The position numbers and the translations under genes are program-made. 5,332 nt of DNA from Eggerthella sp. CAG:368. Its GTDB lineage: Bacteria > Actinomycetota > Coriobacteriia > Coriobacteriales > Eggerthellaceae. The stretch covers positions 154,186 through 159,517 of the forward strand of contig FR895493.1 of the NCBI GenBank assembly GCA_000434775.1, read 5' to 3'. Below are positions 4,859-5,332 of the stretch, piece by piece; position 1 is the stretch's first letter, and each line of letters starts with the position of its first letter. Under the pieces are notes generated by a model. That model was not told the origin of the DNA and made no database searches. It was given only the letters and a program-made list of their open reading frames with translations.

Positions 4859-5332
4859 TTATCTGCTATCTCCTGTTGAGACGTAAATAGTAACGGTAGC
4901 ACCCTTTGTTCCGGAGCCAGAAGAAGGAGACTGTTTTATTACGGTTCCTTTCGTTACGGTAGAGCTCGACATCTGCTCAACGCTGTAGTTGAAGCCAGCT
5001 GCTTGAAGCGCTGCGATTGCGTCATTTTGGGTTTGACCAACGACGTTTGGAATAGTTGCGCTGCCGGCGCCGCTTGAGATGGTAAGGGTAATAGTTGAAC
5101 CCTTGGCAGCGGTTCCCGTTGCAGACTGAGAAATAACATTACCTTTTTCGACTGAGGTACTTTCCTGATAGGCAATATCCACTGCAAAGCCTGCTGCTTC
5201 TAGGCGCGATGTTGCGTTGGACTGAGATTGCCCTACAACATTAGGGATTGTTACTTTCTCTTCGCCTTTCGAAAGGTGGTATGTGACTGTGTCGCCTTTC
5301 TTGGCAGAACTACCCGCGGCTATGCTTTGCTC
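4859..5332 (-). CDS. PASTA-domain protein, C-terminal part (probably PknB-type Ser/Thr kinase; 5' end outside window)
   Basis: The frame is open from the right edge to the TAA at 4859, giving 157 residues. It holds the end of one PASTA repeat (1-22, with KKGDTVTYHLSKG), a full repeat from VTIPNVVGQSQSNATSRLEAAGF to ITLTISSG (27-88), and a final full repeat from ATIPNVVGQTQNDAIAALQAAGF to VTIYVSTG (92-154). PASTA repeats sit outside the cell and sense peptidoglycan fragments. Chains ending in several of them are usually the tails of PknB/Stk1 membrane Ser/Thr kinases, and less often class B penicillin-binding proteins. The kinase is favoured because three or more repeats in a row with a short DSR tail is typical, but the catalytic part is not in view. 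An internal GTG at 5182 is not the start, since the PASTA repeat continues upstream of it. Confidence 0.9.
   Translation of the reverse strand, partial: EQSIAAGSSAKKGDTVTYHLSKGEEKVTIPNVVGQSQSNATSRLEAAGFAVDIAYQESTSVEKGNVISQSATGTAAKGSTITLTISSGAGSATIPNVVGQTQNDAIAALQAAGFNYSVEQMSSSTVTKGTVIKQSPSSGSGTKGATVTIYVSTGDSR

Noticed and set aside
4954..5187. 77-codon - strand ORF
   Set aside because: It is an out-of-frame shadow of the PASTA protein, whose own frame gives two full PASTA repeats.

Overview
The window (about 46-47% G+C by eye) looks like a chromosomal segment from a Gram-positive bacterium. It contains a PASTA-repeat protein C-terminus, an energy-coupling factor (ECF) vitamin transporter, strong AGGAGG-type ribosome sites and intrinsic terminators. 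Protein flavour and base composition would fit a Coriobacteriia/Atopobiaceae-type actinobacterium, but this is an impression and not a demonstrated placement.

Layout. On the + strand, the 3' part of a shikimate-kinase-family gene enters from the left edge and ends at 338. A textbook intrinsic terminator follows at 363-405. All other genes are on the - strand. Read in their own direction (right to left) they are: the C-terminal part of a PASTA protein, probably a PknB-type Ser/Thr kinase (5332-4859); a hairpin (4827-4791); tRNA-Arg(CCU) with encoded CCA (4721-4646) and its terminator (4635-4605); a roughly 100-bp patch of degenerate tandem repeats (about 4600-4502); a sigma-70-like promoter (4419-4391); a four-gene ECF transporter cluster (4324-1150); and a small pyridoxamine-phosphate-oxidase-like flavin protein (1022-618).

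How the genes work together. The central unit is a complete ECF importer in the order S component, EcfA1, EcfA2, EcfT. Gene junctions are 3 nt apart, 25 nt overlapping and 1 nt overlapping, so it is almost certainly one translationally coupled operon. The S component resembles the RibU/FmnP (riboflavin) family, and the next gene downstream encodes a protein of an FMN-binding family. A flavin theme is therefore plausible but not proven. No FMN riboswitch is visible, and the leader from the predicted promoter (about 60 nt) is too short to hold one.

I found no wholly new system. The points most worth a second look are: the altered substrate and lid motifs of the shikimate-kinase-like protein; the charged C-terminal tail on EcfA2; the paired-unit degenerate repeat between the tRNA terminator and the ECF promoter; and the U-tract-less hairpin between the PASTA gene and the tRNA, whose base pairing is strand-specific.
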